64,000 nt of DNA from Flavobacteriaceae bacterium CG2_30_31_66 (GTDB lineage Bacteria > Bacteroidota > Bacteroidia > Flavobacteriales > Flavobacteriaceae): the NCBI GenBank assembly GCA_001873065.1, contig MNYM01000034.1, positions 1 to 64,000 of the forward strand, read 5' to 3'. Each line of letters begins with the position of its first letter. Within the stretch, counting starts at the first letter, position 1. Both the position numbers and the translations under genes were made by a program. Positions 33,096 to 42,579 of this stretch are shown piece by piece. The notes beneath the pieces are model-generated. The model was given only the letters and a program-made list of their open reading frames with translations. It was not told the DNA's origin and ran no database searches.

Positions 33096-35277
33096 AATTT
33101 GCTACTTCATTGATAAATTTTATTCGCATCAATCGCAATTCGTCTTCATCATATTCACCATCAAATTCGTCTAAAGCATCTTGGATTCTATCCGTTTTTG
33201 CTTCCATAAAATAGTCATAAATTTCTTCTTGCTGATCTTCATCTAACAAATCATCCACAGCATAATCAATATTCAATTTAGTTCCTGAAAAAATAATAGC
33301 TTCCATTTCTTTTATCAATTCACTCATTTCCAAACCTTTAGAATCAGCAATATCTTCCAAAGGTAATTTTCTATCGGTATTTTGAATGATGTATAATTTC
33401 AATCCTGAGTTGACACCTGTACTTTTTACAATCAAATCATCAGGTCGTAAAATGTCATTCTCTTCAACATAATCCGCAATAAACTTCACAAAATCCTTTC
33501 CAAATTTCCTGGCTTTGCCTTCTCCTACACCATGCACTTTAGACAATTCATCTAAATTGATTGGGTATTTCAAAGCCATATCCTCCAAAGAAGGATCTTG
33601 AAAAATGGCAAAAGGTGGAATTCCTAATTTACTTGCTACTTTTTTACGCAAATCTTTGAGTTGTTTAACCAAAACTTCGTCAGCAGAACCGCCAGAAGAT
33701 TTTGCATTAGCAATGATGGCATTGTCATCTTCTTCACTATACGAATGATCTTCGGTCATCATAAAAGAAACCGGTTTTTTCAAAAAGGCCTCTCCTTCAG
33801 CTTCCATTTTGATGACACCATATTGTTCAATTTCTTTTTTGATATAATGCACTACCAATATTTGACGAACTAAAGCCATCCAATAAGCCGCAGTTTTGTC
33901 TTTTCCAATTCCAAAATACGGCTGTAAATGGGTTCTATGAGAGGTTAGTAACGCATTTTCTTTGCCTATCATGATATTCACAATCTCTTTAGCTTTGTAT
34001 TGTTGCAAAGATTCTTTGACAACTTTCAACAATTTGACAACATCCTCTTTGGCTTCGTGTTTTTTCTTTGGATTTCGCGAATTGTCATCCATATCAGCAC
34101 CATCACCATTGATTTCATCAAAATCTTCTCCAAAATAATGCAATAAATATTTACGTCTGTTCATGGAAGTTTCAGCATAACCAACTACTTCTTGCAACAA
34201 GGCATGCCCAATTTCTTGTTCTGCAACAGGTTTACTTGCCATGAATTTTTCTAACTTTTCAATATCTTTATAGGAATAAAACGCCAAACAATAGCCTTCT
34301 CCGTCATCACGTCCTGCTCTTCCAGTTTCTTGATAGTAACTTTCTAGTGATTTTGGGATGTCATGATGAATTACAAATCGAACATCGGGTTTGTCAATTC
34401 CCATTCCAAATGCAATGGTTGCAACAACAACATCACAATCTTCCATCAAAAACATATCTTGATGTTTTACCCTGGTTTTTGCGTCTAAACCTGCGTGATA
34501 TGGTACCGCTTTTACACCATTAACTTGAAGAATTTGCGCTATCTCTTCCACTTTTTTTCTGCTTAAACAATAAATAATTCCTGATTTTCCAGCTCGCTGT
34601 TTTACAAAACGGATGATGTCTTTTTCAACATCCTTCGTTTTTGGACGCACTTCATAAAATAAATTTGGTCTGTTAAAGGACGCTTTAAAACAATTTGCAT
34701 CAGTAATTCCTAATGTTTTTAAAATATCCTCTTGCACTTTTTCAGTAGCAGTTGCTGTCAAACAAATGACTGGAACACTGTCAATTGTTTTAATAATATT
34801 TTTTAGATTCCTATATTCTGGTCTAAAATCATGTCCCCATTCAGAGATACAATGTGCTTCATCAATCGCAACAAAAGATATTTTTTGAGATTGCAAAAAG
34901 GTCATATATTCTTCCTTAATCAAAGATTCTGGAGCTACATACAATAATTTTGTGATGCCGCTTAAAATATCCTCTTTAACCTGATTTATTTCGGTTTTGT
35001 TCAATGAAGAGTTTAAAACATGGGCAACACCATTGTGTTCAGAAATTCCTCTAATCGCATCCACTTGATTTTTCATTAAGGCAATTAGTGGTGAAACTAC
35101 GATTGCAGTTCCTTCAGTCATCAAAGCTGGCAATTGATAACAGAGAGATTTTCCTCCTCCAGTAGGCATAATAACGAACGTATTTTCATTATTAACAATA
35201 CTTTCTATGACTTTTTCTTGTAATCCTTTAAACTTATTGAATCCAAAATACTTTTTAAGAGGACTGTATAAATCCAT
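33094..35277 (-). CDS. recQ: ATP-dependent DNA helicase RecQ
   Basis: RecQ unwinds DNA 3'-to-5' in recombination and fork repair. The 727-aa protein has Walker A MPTGGGKSLCYQLPAL near residue 37, a DEAH box (AIDEAHCISEWGHDFRPEY), motif VI QETGRAGRDG, a zinc-binding region, a winged helix and a C-terminal HRDC segment (FQDPSLEDMALKYP, then VHGVGEGKARKFG). The RecQ zinc cysteines expected after the helicase core are mostly absent (RRKYLLHYFGE without flanking Cys pairs), a trait I believe occurs in this lineage. Length and order are otherwise typical. Confidence 0.95.
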   Translation of the reverse strand: MDLYSPLKKYFGFNKFKGLQEKVIESIVNNENTFVIMPTGGGKSLCYQLPALMTEGTAIVVSPLIALMKNQVDAIRGISEHNGVAHVLNSSLNKTEINQVKEDILSGITKLLYVAPESLIKEEYMTFLQSQKISFVAIDEAHCISEWGHDFRPEYRNLKNIIKTIDSVPVICLTATATEKVQEDILKTLGITDANCFKASFNRPNLFYEVRPKTKDVEKDIIRFVKQRAGKSGIIYCLSRKKVEEIAQILQVNGVKAVPYHAGLDAKTRVKHQDMFLMEDCDVVVATIAFGMGIDKPDVRFVIHHDIPKSLESYYQETGRAGRDDGEGYCLAFYSYKDIEKLEKFMASKPVAEQEIGHALLQEVVGYAETSMNRRKYLLHYFGEDFDEINGDGADMDDNSRNPKKKHEAKEDVVKLLKVVKESLQQYKAKEIVNIMIGKENALLTSHRTHLQPYFGIGKDKTAAYWMALVRQILVVHYIKKEIEQYGVIKMEAEGEAFLKKPVSFMMTEDHSYSEEDDNAIIANAKSSGGSADEVLVKQLKDLRKKVASKLGIPPFAIFQDPSLEDMALKYPINLDELSKVHGVGEGKARKFGKDFVKFIADYVEENDILRPDDLIVKSTGVNSGLKLYIIQNTDRKLPLEDIADSKGLEMSELIKEMEAIIFSGTKLNIDYAVDDLLDEDQQEEIYDYFMEAKTDRIQDALDEFDGEYDEDELRLMRIKFINEVAN

Positions 35278-35417
35278 ATCTCTAAATTTTCTATTATTAT
35301 TGGTTTGAAAACTGAAACCTGTTACTATATTTTTTTGATATTACTTTTTTGTAGTAAATTTGCCTATTACCATTATATAAAGATATAACATTTTTTTTTA
35401 GATAAAAAACATAACTT

Positions 35418-36386
35418 TTGAAAGATATTTCTAACATTATTGAAATTGCGAAAAATACAATTATAACCGAAAGCAATGCCATAGCTAATTTAGCAAATTA
35501 TATTGACACAAATTTTGAAAATGCTGTAAAATTTATCTTTCAATCAAAAGGGAGAGTCATTGTAACTGGTATTGGGAAAAGTGCAAATATTGCTACAAAA
35601 ATCGTTGCAACCTTTAATTCAACTGGAACTCCAGCGGTTTTTATGCACGCTGCTGATGCCATTCATGGTGATTTGGGAAATGTTTTAAAAGATGATGTGG
35701 TGATTTGTATTTCTAAAAGTGGCAATACTCCAGAAATAAAAGTGTTGGTTCCATTGATTAAAAATTATGGTAACAAAATCATTGCAATTACTGGAAATAT
35801 AGATTCTTTTTTAGGGAAAAATGCTGATTTTACCCTGAATACATTTGTCGAAAATGAAGCTTGTCCCAACAATTTAGCGCCAACAACAAGTACAACTGCA
35901 CAATTGGTGATGGGTGACGCATTGGCTGTTTGCCTTCTTGAGCTAAAAGGATTTACAAGTGATGATTTTGCAAAATACCATCCTGGTGGTGCGTTAGGAA
36001 AACGATTGTATTTGAGAGTTGCAGATTTGATTAAAAATAACGAATTGCCAAAAGTATCTGAAAATGATTCAATTGTAAAGGTAATTATTGAAATTTCAGA
36101 AAAAAGATTGGGTGTAACAGCTGTTATAGAAAACAATAAAATTTTAGGAATTATTACTGATGGTGATCTTCGTAGAATGCTCACTAAATCAACAGAAATT
36201 AAACATTTAACTGCAAAAGATATCATGAGTAAAAATCCTAAGACCATTCGTGAAGATGCCCTAGCAATTGAAGCTTTAGATCGAATGGAAACGAATAGCA
36301 TCACTCAAATTTTAGTGACAGATGTTGATGATAATTATATAGGAGTTGTACATTTACACGATTTAATTAAAGAGGGAATATTTTAA
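35418..36386 (+). CDS. kdsD: Arabinose-5-phosphate isomerase, KdsD/KpsF type
   Basis: The enzyme interconverts ribulose-5-phosphate and arabinose-5-phosphate for Kdo synthesis in lipopolysaccharide. The 322-aa protein has a SIS domain (VTGIGKSANIATKIVATFNS, DVVICISKSGNTPEIK) and two C-terminal CBS domains (from about residue 205). The conserved HPGGALG loop is present (AKYHPGGALGKRL). The start must be TTG 35418: a stop codon lies two codons upstream and there is no ATG before the SIS motif. It overlaps tatC by one base. Confidence 0.92.
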   Translation: MKDISNIIEIAKNTIITESNAIANLANYIDTNFENAVKFIFQSKGRVIVTGIGKSANIATKIVATFNSTGTPAVFMHAADAIHGDLGNVLKDDVVICISKSGNTPEIKVLVPLIKNYGNKIIAITGNIDSFLGKNADFTLNTFVENEACPNNLAPTTSTTAQLVMGDALAVCLLELKGFTSDDFAKYHPGGALGKRLYLRVADLIKNNELPKVSENDSIVKVIIEISEKRLGVTAVIENNKILGIITDGDLRRMLTKSTEIKHLTAKDIMSKNPKTIREDALAIEALDRMETNSITQILVTDVDDNYIGVVHLHDLIKEGIF

Positions 36387-37216
36387 TGGCTGTAAAAGAA
36401 AAAGAAATGTCTTTTTTAGGGCATTTAGAAGAATTAAGATGGCATTTAGTGAGGAGTGCATCTGCTATTATCATTTTAGCAGTGGTATTTTTTGTGTATT
36501 CTGAGCAAGTGTATGACTATTTTTTGTTGGCTCATATTCAACCAGATTTTATAACCTATAAAGTTTTTTGCGACTTTTTCAATTTTTTTGGTCTCGACAG
36601 TGCTTTTTGTCATGTATCATTTGCGGATAAAAAATTGCAAAGTATTGAAGTAACCTCACAATTAATGAATTCACTTTGGTCCTCCATTATATTGGGATTG
36701 ATTATAGCTTTTCCTTATTTATTGTGGGAAATGTGGCGTTTTGTTGCGCCAGGTTTGACACAAAACGAAAGAAATAAATCAAGAGGTTTCATATTTATTG
36801 CGTCATTGTTGTTTTTTATTGGTGTTTGGTTTAGTTTTTATGTAATCGCTCCAATTTCAATTCATTTCTTATACAATTTTCAAATTTCTGATAATATAGA
36901 AAATAATTTCACCTTACAATCTCATATAAGTTTGGTAACCAACTTATTACTAGGTGTTTCTATCATTTTTGAATTGCCTGTTGTGATTTATTTTCTTGCA
37001 AAAATTGGTTTAATAACTCCCGAATTTTTAAAAAAATATAGAAAACACGCATTGGTCATCGTTCTTATTATTGCTGCCATTATTACACCTCCAGATGTTG
37101 CAAGCCAAATTATTGTGACCATTCCAATTTTAATTTTGTACGAAATTGGTATTGTAGTTTCAAGAAGAGTTATAAAAAATCAATTAAAAGATGCACAAAA
37201 AAGTAAAAGAGTTTAA
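36386..37216 (+). CDS. tatC: Sec-independent translocase subunit TatC
   Basis: TatC is the receptor subunit that recognises twin-arginine signal peptides and exports folded proteins. The 276-aa protein starts MSFLGHLEELRWHLVRS-like, has six hydrophobic helices, and includes PYLLWEMWRFVAPGL, the conserved glutamate-containing segment. An insertion between the first two helices (residues 45-90) is longer than in E. coli, as is usual in Bacteroidota. No tatA is adjacent. Confidence 0.94.
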   Translation: MAVKEKEMSFLGHLEELRWHLVRSASAIIILAVVFFVYSEQVYDYFLLAHIQPDFITYKVFCDFFNFFGLDSAFCHVSFADKKLQSIEVTSQLMNSLWSSIILGLIIAFPYLLWEMWRFVAPGLTQNERNKSRGFIFIASLLFFIGVWFSFYVIAPISIHFLYNFQISDNIENNFTLQSHISLVTNLLLGVSIIFELPVVIYFLAKIGLITPEFLKKYRKHALVIVLIIAAIITPPDVASQIIVTIPILILYEIGIVVSRRVIKNQLKDAQKSKRV

Positions 37217-37538
37217 TGACTATCGTCAAAAAATGAACGATAAAATTTTGGCTACTGATAATAAAGTAATCAAAAGAATTTTTAATTTAGATACCAATAC
37301 TTATACAGAAGGTCATTTATCTGTAAAAACAAAAGAATTGTTGGGTTTAGTGGCTTCAGCAGTTTTAAGATGTGATGATTGTATTGCCTATCATCTCGAA
37401 ACCGCCTATAAAAATGGCGTTACCAGAGAAGAAATGATGGAAACCATGTCAATTGCAACGTTGGTTGGTGGTACCATCGTAATTCCTCATTTGAGAAGAG
37501 CCGTTGAATTTTGGGAAGCTTTAGAAAGCGAAAATTAA
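37191..37538 (+). CDS. Carboxymuconolactone decarboxylase-family (AhpD-like) protein
   Basis: The 115-aa protein has the CMD-family core VLRCDDCIAYHLETAYKNG with a CxxC pair and downstream His, then TREEMMETMSIATLVGGTIV. These residues form the thiol-based active site of AhpD-type peroxidase partners. It overlaps tatC by 26 bp, so it is translated from the same message. Its redox partner is not evident nearby. Confidence 0.88.
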   Translation: MHKKVKEFNDYRQKMNDKILATDNKVIKRIFNLDTNTYTEGHLSVKTKELLGLVASAVLRCDDCIAYHLETAYKNGVTREEMMETMSIATLVGGTIVIPHLRRAVEFWEALESEN

Positions 37539-37623
37539 TTTTTTTACCTAAAATTAATAAGTCAAGATTTAAAAAAAACAAAAAGTAATTTCATTTATAT
37601 TCAAAACAAACCATTTTATAAAA

Positions 37624-38361
37624 ATGATTCTTAGAGCCGAAAATATCCAAAAAATCTATGGAAATAGAAAGGTAGTTGACAAAGTTTCTTTGGAGGTAAA
37701 ACAAGGAGAAATCATTGGTTTGCTGGGACCAAATGGCGCAGGAAAAACAACTTCTTTTTATATGATTGTTGGGATGATAAAACCAAACGAAGGTCATATT
37801 TTTTTGAATGATGAGGAAATTACCTACGATGCCATGTACAAACGTGCTCAAAAGGGAATTGGATATTTGGCACAAGAAGCCTCCGTTTTCAGGAAGCTTT
37901 CTGTGGAAGACAATATCATGTCTGTCTTACAATTTACCAAATTATCAAAAAAAGACCAAAAAATCAAAATGGAAACATTGATCGATGAATTTAATATTGG
38001 TCATGTTCGAAAAAATCATGGAGATTTACTTTCTGGTGGTGAAAGACGAAGAACAGAAATTGCTCGTTGTTTGGCTTCGGACCCAAATTTTATTTTATTA
38101 GATGAGCCTTTTGCAGGAGTTGATCCAATTGCTGTTGAAGATATTCAAAGCATTGTAGCACATTTAAAAGATAGAAATATCGGAATTTTAATTACAGATC
38201 ATGATGTGCAAGCAACCCTAGCAATTACTGACAAAACCTATTTAATGTATAATGGAAGCATCCTAAAAGAGGGAACTCCCGAGGAATTGGCTGCTGATGA
38301 AATGGTACGAAAAGTGTATCTCGGAAAAGATTTCGAACTAAAAAAGAAATTTATTCTTTAA
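37624..38361 (+). CDS. lptB: LPS export ABC transporter ATPase LptB
   Basis: LptB powers transport of lipopolysaccharide across the envelope with LptFG. The 245-aa protein has Walker A GLLGPNGAGKTTSF, a signature LLSGGERRRTEIARCL, Walker B FILLDEPFAGVDP and the H-loop ITDHDV. These match LptB more closely than general branched-chain transporters, the GVDP and ERRR variants being typical. It converges on pssA with a 4-bp overlap. Confidence 0.94.
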   Translation: MILRAENIQKIYGNRKVVDKVSLEVKQGEIIGLLGPNGAGKTTSFYMIVGMIKPNEGHIFLNDEEITYDAMYKRAQKGIGYLAQEASVFRKLSVEDNIMSVLQFTKLSKKDQKIKMETLIDEFNIGHVRKNHGDLLSGGERRRTEIARCLASDPNFILLDEPFAGVDPIAVEDIQSIVAHLKDRNIGILITDHDVQATLAITDKTYLMYNGSILKEGTPEELAADEMVRKVYLGKDFELKKKFIL

Positions 38362-39107
38362 GCTTTTTTAAACAAATTTGCTACGATTGATAAAAGCACA
38401 TAAAAAGTAATTATCAACGGGACTGCTGTATATTTCAAAAAATAAATCATCACAATCGAAACTATTAAAAATAGGTATTTGATAAAATTCTTCTTGATAG
38501 AAAAACCTTTAAATTTTAGTGAGAATAAAGGAAGTTCCAAATTCATTAAAATGCTTAATACCACTGTTATTCCGATTAGATAACTGTTATTCAATAACAT
38601 TTCTCTTAATAGTTCAATTTCTGTAAATTGATAAATTAATGGCAATGAAATGATAAACAAACTCATTGCTGGGGTTGGCAAACCAATAAAAGAATCGGAT
38701 TGTCTGGTATCTAAATTAAATTTCGCCAAACGATATCCCGCAGCAATAGTCAATAAAAAAGCACTATATGGCAAATATCCAAAATCTGGTTCAAACTGAC
38801 CAAAAGTAATTTTCATTTCAACATTACTTCCATTTAGCACATTATTTTTGATCAACAAGAACATCAATAAACTAGGAACAACGCCACTTGTCACAACATC
38901 TGCTAAAGAATCCAATTGTTTGCCAAGTTCGCCACTAACACCTAAAAGTCTTGCAACAAAACCATCAAAAAAATCAAAAAGAATTCCAATCACCACAAAA
39001 ATTGCCGTCAATTCATAATGCCCCAAAACTGCGTGCATAGCAGCAACAGTGCCACAAAAAAGATTTGCCAAGGTTACTAAATTTGGAATATGTGATTTTA
39101 TTTTCAT
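38358..39107 (-). CDS. pssA: CDP-diacylglycerol--serine O-phosphatidyltransferase
   Basis: This membrane enzyme makes phosphatidylserine, the precursor of phosphatidylethanolamine. The CDP-alcohol phosphatidyltransferase motif is visible as FDFFDGFVARLLGVSGELGK plus the following QLDSLAD (pattern DGxxAR...G...D...D). About eight hydrophobic helices follow. I begin at ATG 39107 (MKIKSHIPNLVTL); the longer frame adds 20 atypical residues. Confidence 0.92.
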   Translation of the reverse strand: MKIKSHIPNLVTLANLFCGTVAAMHAVLGHYELTAIFVVIGILFDFFDGFVARLLGVSGELGKQLDSLADVVTSGVVPSLLMFLLIKNNVLNGSNVEMKITFGQFEPDFGYLPYSAFLLTIAAGYRLAKFNLDTRQSDSFIGLPTPAMSLFIISLPLIYQFTEIELLREMLLNNSYLIGITVVLSILMNLELPLFSLKFKGFSIKKNFIKYLFLIVSIVMIYFLKYTAVPLIITFYVLLSIVANLFKKA

Positions 39108-39201
39108 TTGGTGGTGTAATTTAAAGCTAAAATAAGAAAACAATTGAAAGCGCTTTTGTGTTTTCAATCATTTTTTGTCATATTTGTAAAAAATACATCA
39201 A

Positions 39202-40185
39202 ATGCCCGTTTTTAAATCCGATTTTTTGCCAACAATTCCTTTTAGAAATAGTCATTTTAACACGATGTATAGACCTCTTTTTATGAAAGATGTTGCCAAT
39301 TTTTCCCGAAAAAGACTCACCACTTGGGATCACGATTTTATTGATTTAGATTTTTCTTTGGTTGGGTCTGAAACGTTGGTATTATTAATTCATGGTTTAG
39401 AGGGAAGCTCTGAATCACATTACATGATTTCGACTACCAATCATTTAAAAAATAAAGGTTTAGATACAGTTTGTTTTAATTTAAGAAGTTGTAGTGGCGA
39501 AGACAACTTACTTTTATCAACCTATCATAGTGGTAAAACAGAAGACATTGATTTTGTCGTAAATTATTTGTTAGATCATTATGACTATAAAAATATTGTC
39601 ATTATTGGATTTAGTTTGGGAGGAAATCTCACTTTAAAATATTTAGGCGAAAAAAGTGACCAAATTTCTCCAATTATCAAAGGCGGAATTGCAGTTTCAG
39701 TGCCCATAGACATTGCAAGTGCTGAAAAAGAAATGGATAAGTTGAAAAACAAATTATATCTTGAAGTTTTTTTTAAAACAATGAAAACCAAAGTTTTAGA
39801 AAAAGCATTTAAATTTCCTGAATTTCAACTAGATAAAGAACAATTGTTCAAAGCAACAAAATTCAAACACTTAGAGCATTTATACACAGTTCCAGTTTTT
39901 GGTTTTGAAAGTCCCGAAGATTATTGGGAAAAAGCGAGTTCAAAACCGTTTATTCCTGAAATAAAAATACCAACTTTATTGATCAATGCTAAAGACGACA
40001 CCTTTTTATCTAAAGAATGCTATCCAATTGAGGAAGCACAAAATTCAGCATTTTTTTTCTTGGAAATTCCTAACTATGGGGGTCATGTGGGATTTATGTC
40101 CTCTTTTAAACCCAAAGAAAATACTTGGTTAGAAAAACGAATTGCACGATTTATAAAAGAAAATATCCAAATTCCAATTTTGTGA
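39202..40185 (+). CDS. YheT-type alpha/beta hydrolase
   Basis: The 327-aa protein matches the YheT/ABHD-type hydrolases. It has the oxyanion segment LLIHGLEGSSESHYM, then FNLRSCSG, and an intact nucleophile elbow GFSLGGN near residue 135. A C-terminal acid (NAKDDTFL) and His (YGGHVGFMSS) follow. Unlike the pair at 20-22 kb the catalytic triad is complete. The substrate is probably a lipid or ester but is not determined. Confidence 0.88.
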   Translation: MPVFKSDFLPTIPFRNSHFNTMYRPLFMKDVANFSRKRLTTWDHDFIDLDFSLVGSETLVLLIHGLEGSSESHYMISTTNHLKNKGLDTVCFNLRSCSGEDNLLLSTYHSGKTEDIDFVVNYLLDHYDYKNIVIIGFSLGGNLTLKYLGEKSDQISPIIKGGIAVSVPIDIASAEKEMDKLKNKLYLEVFFKTMKTKVLEKAFKFPEFQLDKEQLFKATKFKHLEHLYTVPVFGFESPEDYWEKASSKPFIPEIKIPTLLINAKDDTFLSKECYPIEEAQNSAFFFLEIPNYGGHVGFMSSFKPKENTWLEKRIARFIKENIQIPIL

Positions 40186-40249
40186 ACAATATCTGATAAA
40201 ATCGACTGTTATTTTACTAGGTTTTTAGATATTTGTTTTAAAATTTTTG

Positions 40250-41326
40250 ATGTCTTTGAAATACAAATTTTTACTTTTTTTATTGCTAACACCACTATTT
40301 TTAAAAGCACAAGCTTTTAGAAATTATTCCAATGAATTTCTTACCATTGGAGTAGATGCTGCTGCTTTGGGAATGAGTAAAACTGTGGTTGCAACCACCA
40401 ATAATGTAAATGCAATATATTGGAATCCAGCAGGACTAGCAGGAATTGAAGATTATCAAGGTTCGCTTATGCACGCCTCATATTTTGCAGGAATTGCCAA
40501 CTATAACTACGCTGCTTTTGCCATGCCAATTGATCAAAAAAGTGCGATTGCTTTTTCTGTAATTCGTTTTGGTGTGGACGATATTTTAAACACTACCGAA
40601 TTGATTGATGGTGATGGAAATATCGATTTTAACAGAGTGAGTTTATTTTCTGCAGCAGATTATGCTTTTAATGTTGCTTATGGAAGAAATTTGATTTTTA
40701 AAGACGTGAAATTTGGAATCAATGCCAAAGTTGTTCGAAGAATTATTGGCGATTTTGCAGCATCTTGGGGTTTTGGATTTGACGCAGGAATTCAATTTGA
40801 ACGAAATAATTGGCATTTTGGGATGATGGTTCGCGATATTACAACCACTTTCAATAGTTGGAGTATCAATGAAACTGAATTTGAAAAAATAAAAAATGCC
40901 ATTCCTGGACAAAATCAAAATTTGCCAGAAACTACCGAAATTACCAAACCAAAAGTACAATTGGGAATTGCAAAAAGTTTTAGAATTGGACGTTTTTTTA
41001 ATCTTCAATCAGAAATTGATTTGAACATTCGTTTTGCTAAAACAAATGATGTAGTTTCCACTGATTTTGCAAGTATTGATCCCGCAATGGGTTTTCAATT
41101 GGATTATGACAAGATTGCTTTTTTGAGATTGGGTATTGGAAATTTTCAAAATACAACCGAATTTGATAACTCAAAATCTCTTTCAATGCAACCAAATTTT
41201 GGATTGGGTTTTCTTTATAAAGGCATTCAGGTTGATTATGCTTTGACGAATATTGGCAGTGTTGGAAATGCGTTGTTTTCAAATATCTTTTCAATAACAG
41301 TAGATTACAGCTTTTTTAGAAGATAA
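40250..41326 (+). CDS. PorV/PorQ-family outer-membrane protein (PorV2-like)
   Basis: After a signal peptide (FLLFLLLTPLFLKAQA) the 358-aa protein shows the family opening FLTIGVDAAALGMSKTVVAT and NAIYWNPAGLAG. Amphipathic beta-strands follow, ending in an aromatic residue near the C-terminus (TVDYSFFRR). Members of this family are beta-barrel components of or associated with the type IX secretion system. I use ATG 40250; a TTG lies one codon earlier. The next gene follows after 5 bp. Confidence 0.85.
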   Translation: MSLKYKFLLFLLLTPLFLKAQAFRNYSNEFLTIGVDAAALGMSKTVVATTNNVNAIYWNPAGLAGIEDYQGSLMHASYFAGIANYNYAAFAMPIDQKSAIAFSVIRFGVDDILNTTELIDGDGNIDFNRVSLFSAADYAFNVAYGRNLIFKDVKFGINAKVVRRIIGDFAASWGFGFDAGIQFERNNWHFGMMVRDITTTFNSWSINETEFEKIKNAIPGQNQNLPETTEITKPKVQLGIAKSFRIGRFFNLQSEIDLNIRFAKTNDVVSTDFASIDPAMGFQLDYDKIAFLRLGIGNFQNTTEFDNSKSLSMQPNFGLGFLYKGIQVDYALTNIGSVGNALFSNIFSITVDYSFFRR

Positions 41327-41331
41327 GTTTT

Positions 41332-42504
41332 ATGTTAAAAAAACACACTTTCCTCCTATTTTTTTTATTGATTTTCAAATCATTACAAGCACAATTACAA
41401 CTTTCAGCATATTCTGAAATTAGTATTGTAACTGCAGGTCCTGGAACAAAATTATTTGAAGCTTTTGGCCATTCAGCCCTCAGAGTAAAAGATCCAATGT
41501 TTCAACTCGATTTGATTTATAACTATGGAATGTTCGATTTTAACCAACCAAATTTCTATTCAAATTTCGTCAAAGGAAAACTTTTATACAGTTTGGGTAG
41601 ATACAATTTTGACTATTTTTTAGCTTCCTATCAACAAGATAAACGTTGGGTAAAAATCCAAGTTTTGAATCTGACACAAGCCGAAAAACAAGCTTTTTTC
41701 AATTATTTAGAAAACAATGCACTTCCAGAAAATAGAGATTATTTATACGATCCTTATTTTGACAATTGCGCTACAAAACTCAGAGATATCACTTCATCAG
41801 TATTTAAAGGTAAAGTTGTTTTCAAAAATGAAAGTTTTGACGAAAATCAATCTTTTAGACAATTGATGAATCAAGAAATTCCTTGGAATTCTTGGGGAAG
41901 TTTTGGAATTAATATGGCTTTAGGAAATAAATTAGACAAAAAAGCAACTTTGCAACAAACAATGTATTTGCCAAAATATGTGTATTCCACTTTTAAAAAC
42001 ACACAAATTACAGTGAATGGAAAATCTGAAAATTTGGTAAAAAATGAAGAAATTTCCTTAAATTATGAAAATATAGAACAAAAAACCACTATTTTTAATC
42101 CATTTTTGATATTTTTAATATTTGGAATTATTGGAGTATTGATTACTTTTTCTGATTTTAAAAAAAATAAGAAAACAAATTGGTTAGATGCAACTATTTT
42201 TTTCTCAACAGGAATTATTGGAACATTGATTGTGTTTCTATGGTTTTTTACAGACCATTCAACAACCCCTAACAACTTTAATTTTTTATGGGCTTTTGCA
42301 CCAAATTTCATAGTTGGATGGTTTCTTTTTAAAAAAGTTCCACCAAAGTGGATTTCAAAATATACGAAATTATTAGTGATTTTGTTACTTATCATCCCAT
42401 TTGTTTGGTTGACAAAAATTCAAGAATTTCCAATTTCGGTTATTCCATTGTTAGCATTTTTATTTATTAGATATTTGTTTTTATCTACCAAAAAATCTTT
42501 GTGA
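41332..42504 (+). CDS. DUF4105-domain membrane protein
   Basis: The 390-aa protein has a signal peptide (FLLFFLLIFKSLQAQ) and a periplasmic domain typical of DUF4105/Lnb N-terminal proteins. Visible markers are LFEAFGHSALRVKD, FDFNQPNFYSNFVKGKLLY and YDPYFDNCATKLRD, with conserved His and Cys as in papain-like amidases. Four C-terminal transmembrane helices follow from about residue 255. The family is thought to hydrolyse or modify envelope substrates. It is probably co-transcribed with the PorV-like gene. Confidence 0.88.
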   Translation: MLKKHTFLLFFLLIFKSLQAQLQLSAYSEISIVTAGPGTKLFEAFGHSALRVKDPMFQLDLIYNYGMFDFNQPNFYSNFVKGKLLYSLGRYNFDYFLASYQQDKRWVKIQVLNLTQAEKQAFFNYLENNALPENRDYLYDPYFDNCATKLRDITSSVFKGKVVFKNESFDENQSFRQLMNQEIPWNSWGSFGINMALGNKLDKKATLQQTMYLPKYVYSTFKNTQITVNGKSENLVKNEEISLNYENIEQKTTIFNPFLIFLIFGIIGVLITFSDFKKNKKTNWLDATIFFSTGIIGTLIVFLWFFTDHSTTPNNFNFLWAFAPNFIVGWFLFKKVPPKWISKYTKLLVILLLIIPFVWLTKIQEFPISVIPLLAFLFIRYLFLSTKKSL

Positions 42505-42579
42505 TAATTTTTTAAAATTGACTTTGATGTGGGCATTTTTTAAGGAAAACCATACATTTACATTCTCAATTTCCAATTT

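Noticed and set aside
37591..37875. 94-codon minus-strand frame opposite lptB
   Set aside because: Entirely antisense to the conserved LptB N-domain including Walker A.
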